DNA of 64,000 nt from Amyelois transitella (Eukaryota; Arthropoda; Insecta; Lepidoptera; Pyralidae), in NCBI RefSeq assembly GCF_032362555.1, contig NC_083508.1, forward strand, positions 5,237,001 to 5,301,000. Direction: 5' to 3'. The notes under the pieces were generated by a model. It was not told the DNA's origin and searched no databases. It saw nothing but the letters and a program-made list of their open reading frames with translations. Numbering within the stretch: position 1 is the stretch's first letter; the number at the start of each line of letters is the position of its first letter. Both the position numbers and the translations under genes were made by a program. Positions 60,511 through 64,000 of this stretch are shown one piece after another.

Positions 60511-60654
60511 CTCAGTGCCTCCTGGGTCGTTACTAAAGGTGTCTCTCACAAACTTGTAATATGGAAATACACTTCCATAGCTGCGAGGCACCCGCAGCGC
60601 CAGCATCAGGGGGCGCCGCTCGGCCACCGGTGTCGAGGGTCCGGCCCTATCCAT
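60511..60654 (-). CDS. Candidate first coding exon, possibly of Kidins220
   Basis: The ATG at 60654 opens 48 codons (MDRAGPSTPVAERRPLMLAL, then FPYYKFVRDTF, ending NDPGGTE) in a GC-rich patch. It ends in phase 0 at a GTACAAC donor. The next downstream acceptor with matching phase is at 57603. It could belong to Kidins220 as an N-terminal extension or start another gene. No family recognised. Confidence 0.4.
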
Positions 60655-61791
60655 GTTTGCAACCCGGCTTTAGTCCGCACAATTCTAACACGATACATCA
60701 TGTGCCATATCAACATTTGCCTTCTTTTAAAAAGCACAACACGAATCTCAACCTTCACACTATTACTGTACAAACTAAAATAGCAAGCAGCATTAGTTTA
60801 TGTGGGTAGTTTTAATTTTAAATTAATTTTCTATTATAAAAACGCAACGTCTTCTGCGCCAGGCGCCATACTGCGCTATTCCTATACTGATAAGATTTTA
60901 TTTAATAGAATTAAATTATAAATATGGTACGCTTATCATAGTTATCGGTCTGTTTGTTGACGGTACCACCGACAAGATTAAATAAAGTGTTTAGGTTGGC
61001 TTGGTATTTTCCTTTCGTTCTTCAAGAATTCACCAGTTAAAAACATATTTCGATCAATCATTAGCATATCACATTCCTTCTTATACCTACTTCCAACTAA
61101 ATCGTAGTCCCGGACTTAATCTTCATATTTTTTTTTTGTAATAATAATAACCCAAAGAAGGTTTTAGACCGACATTTTATGTGTGTACGTGGCTTCATAG
61201 CTGCTAAACGTATGGACCTCTATCCTATTTATAGGTAAATTTATTTTTTAATTGACAGTCTAGTCGATATTTTAATGATTGTAAGATTATGAGTTTTGGG
61301 GCTCAATTTATATGCCCAAGCAAAAGAAAGATCATCGCGTTGCGGTTGAACAAAAACATTTCTTTTCAGACTTGGATTTTTGTAGTGGTTAAATAAAGTG
61401 TTAATTATATAAATTAAATAGTAAAAATAACTAGCTAAAAGCAAGTTAAATACAAATCAAAAAATAATATTTAAAAATTTTTAAACACTGCACAAATATC
61501 CATATATAGTAAATATAAATATCGGTATTATCAATATTTAAAATACGAGTACCTAAGTATGTCAAATTTGAATTATTATTCTATCATACCCAACTTTTAC
61601 TTTAGAATCTAATAGTATTGTACAAAATATTAACAAAATAACGTCCGTTTGGATTCATTTTAATTCCACTTAAAATAATAATAGATTGAGTTTTCGAACC
61701 AATTTTTCGTTTTTATTAACCCCCGACGAAAAAAGAGGTATGTAAAATATGCCCATAGGGGTGTGGCGTGTGACAGGGGCATAACTCATAT

Positions 61792-61829
61792 AATATTTTA
61801 TTAAGAGACTATTCTCTTAATAAAATATT
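61792..61829. repeat. Perfect 17-bp-stem hairpin
   Basis: aatattttattaagaga, loop ctat, then its exact reverse complement. It lies in a stretch (cccccgacgaaaaaagaggtatg, gccacctagcgcc) that looks like dispersed-repeat DNA. Confidence 0.65.
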
Positions 61830-62770
61830 GAAAATAAATATTACATATTCATTATATTTTTAATTACAGTATTCCTAATGATAAAGTAACGCCACCTAGC
61901 GCCAAAGCGCCAGATCTCGTACAAAACATCAAACGTGCTACTAAATGTGCTTATGCGCAAAGATATAAATATATTGCCCACTTGTTTGCTCTCTGCGGTC
62001 GAAAATATAATACAAGCAGAATAACTAGATGGCGTTAGTGTTAATGTATGAAAAGTTCGGAAACTACATTACTTAGTTTTTTTATAAAAAACAAATACTA
62101 AGCATATTTATGTAAGTATCTGTAAAATTTGACTAAATTATCGAAGACCTTAAAATTTATTAAGATAAATTGAAAAACAGCTCATATGAAAAGGGCAAGG
62201 CAAGGAATTAGAACATTATGATGAAATTATAAAATTTACAAAATTCAATTAAATCTAACTAGGACTAAAGGAAAAATCCTCTTATGCAACAAATGTGCGA
62301 CGTGTCATTTTATTACTCAAAATGCTAAGTCTAATCATGCAGTCACGACTTTACGAAACGTTAATGGGGCGTTAATCTTTACGGCCAGTTGTAAAGTCAA
62401 GCAAATTTCCACGATGAAATAACTATATAACAAGTTATATTGGGAATATTTCAGAAAATACAAAAGTAAAACCAGTTGAAATAAAATATCCAGTCTCGTC
62501 TCAATTATTAATTCCTGGCTGAAAAAAGAACATGAAAAACAATAACTGTGACAGTATGGATAAAAAAAATTAAAGCCAAGAAAGTAGGTGACTATGTATG
62601 GCTTATAGTAATTCTAGTTTAGTTCATAACTATTATCTTATTTTGATCAGTAGATAACATATAGTATCTACATGATAGGAGTACCATGCAGTGATATTTT
62701 AAGATTAGGTTTCTAATGTATGTAATCTAAGAAATGTCAGATTTATTTATCATATTAAATAAATATACAT

Positions 62771-62875
62771 ACATATAGTCACGTTTATATTCCTTGCGGG
62801 GAAGACAGAGCCAACAGTCTTGAAAAGGCTGATAGGCCGCGTTCAGTTTTTTGGCTCGATAATAGAATTAAATAA
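62771..62875 (-). repeat. Family A repeat fragment
   Basis: Reverse 3' half: catatagtcacgtttatattcc, ttgcggggaagacagagcc, aggctgataggccgcgttcag. Confidence 0.6.
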
Positions 62876-63944
62876 ATGGTAAGGAAAATCTATTATATTA
62901 ACTGCACCTGTACGTTAGTTCAATCGCTCAGTCAGGTTCTATATGCAATGCAAGCACTGCATGGGCGCTCGTATGTCAAGTATTTACGGAATGAGCAAAA
63001 CCAGGCACTGAATTAATAAAAATACTGGGGACTTCGGTTCTGGCTCGTTTTCCGTGCAAAGAATGACCATACTGGCTATCCAGCTTGGTGATGCAGCAAG
63101 TGTTTTTGGCACCTTTGCACCGGAAACTCTAAAGCGTGGGTTGTAATTAATACCTTTATTGTTTTGACGACGTTGTAATTTGATCTTTTTACAATGTATA
63201 ATATATAATTGTGTTTTAAAACTTTAAGTATGAAAAGTCCTTTTAAGAAATAAACAATGTATCATACCACACAGGAAAAAAAATCTTATTTCATAAAGAA
63301 GTAAACTAGTAGACTAAACTGAAGAAGTTGCGCAAAAAATCCCACCACAAAATCATTCTTTAAGAAAATAGTTGTCTCTACCTACTGCTTAGCTTCTAGT
63401 ACCTACTGCTTATTTATCTCAAAAAGAAATGAAATCTTGAAACAAAATTGAGTCAAGTCTAAGGTTTATTGCAATTTCTTTATTATATTAAAGTTATGTG
63501 ACTTGGCCGTTAAACATTTTTACACGTCAGTGGGTACACTTCAGTCGAGTCAAATATTAAAGACTACAAAGTTTAAAAAGACGATAGACCAAGTTAATAA
63601 GTAAATCAAGTAAAACTGCGAATAATAATAGGTTAGGGTTATCTGAAAATCCGATAAACAAACTCCAATGAACATTACAAATTGAGTCATAGCAGAGTTT
63701 AAGTGCCTATTTACAACATTCATAATAATATTTGTAATAAGCGTATCGCGTAAGTATTAATTTTGAACTTATTACTAGTCGTTCGCCAAAAATTTCCTGT
63801 TTTTTTTTTTAACTTTATCAAAATAAGAGCTAGCCGCACAACGGTGCTTCGAGCTTTAGCTGTAATAAATAACAGCTACTCAAAAGAAGGATCCATTCGG
63901 AAATTTTTAATTTTACAACTATGTTAGTTGGCATTATCATTCAG

Positions 63945-64000
63945 TCATTCAGCTGAATGCTCTCTGTCTACCCCGTAGGGCAGGAAGACGTAAATATATG
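63945..64000 (+). repeat. Family A repeat fragment at the window end
   Basis: tcagctgaatgctctctgtctaccccgtagggcaggaagacgtaaatatatg. Confidence 0.5.

Larger units (their letters stand above)
60655..64000. other. Right-hand flank, no gene recognised
   Basis: AT-rich. Holds a 17-bp-stem hairpin (61,792-61,829), a family A fragment at 62,771, and another cut by the window end at about 63,945. 62,930-63,150 has somewhat higher GC but no coding frame I can support. Confidence 0.4.

Overview
The window is nuclear DNA from an insect, almost certainly a moth or butterfly. It is AT-rich, with long intron-split genes and many short interspersed repeats of kinds common in Lepidoptera. It also holds decayed LINE ends and one mariner copy. 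No bacterial or viral gene layout is visible. Gene calls were made by reading splice sites and reading frames by eye and recognising protein families; no database search was possible.

Layout, left to right. (1) About 1-15,000, minus strand: the 5' end of a Tousled-like kinase gene (Tlk), with two apparent alternative first exons; the rest lies beyond the left edge. (2) 17,670-19,737, minus strand: a complete ribosomal protein L30 gene (RpL30). (3) 20,562-26,309, plus strand: a complete seven-exon AVL9 gene (late secretory pathway), divergent from RpL30. (4) 26,310-28,485: tail-to-tail intergenic DNA. (5) 28,486-55,815, probably extending to 60,654, minus strand: a Kidins220/ARMS homologue. 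It has ankyrin repeats, a KAP P-loop NTPase core with four membrane segments, a SAM-like segment and an acidic/basic C-terminus ending in a PDZ-binding motif. Its 25 core exons splice in phase into 1,607 codons plus stop. Two further candidate 5' exons (57,016-57,603 and 60,511-60,654) would add 244 residues. (6) 60,655-64,000: AT-rich DNA with repeats and no recognised gene.

The most unusual signal is inside the Kidins220 gene. Copies of exon ends, several carrying the splice donor, lie just downstream of the parent exon in the following intron. Two have grown into near-perfect tandem arrays: 125 bp with 12 donor copies at 41.5-43.0 kb, and 154 bp with 10 donor copies at 45.7-47.2 kb. At least five other exons have older, decayed partial copies. 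The C-terminus also looks alternatively spliced, with only one form keeping the PDZ ligand. Other points of note: a mariner inserted inside a short interspersed repeat, a 0.9-kb terminal-inverted-repeat element with a hairpin inside a truncated ORF, and a twice-frameshifted unknown ORF in a Tlk intron.

The genes do not form a pathway. Tlk is a nuclear chromatin kinase, RpL30 a cytosolic ribosome component, AVL9 a Golgi-exit factor and Kidins220 a membrane signalling scaffold.
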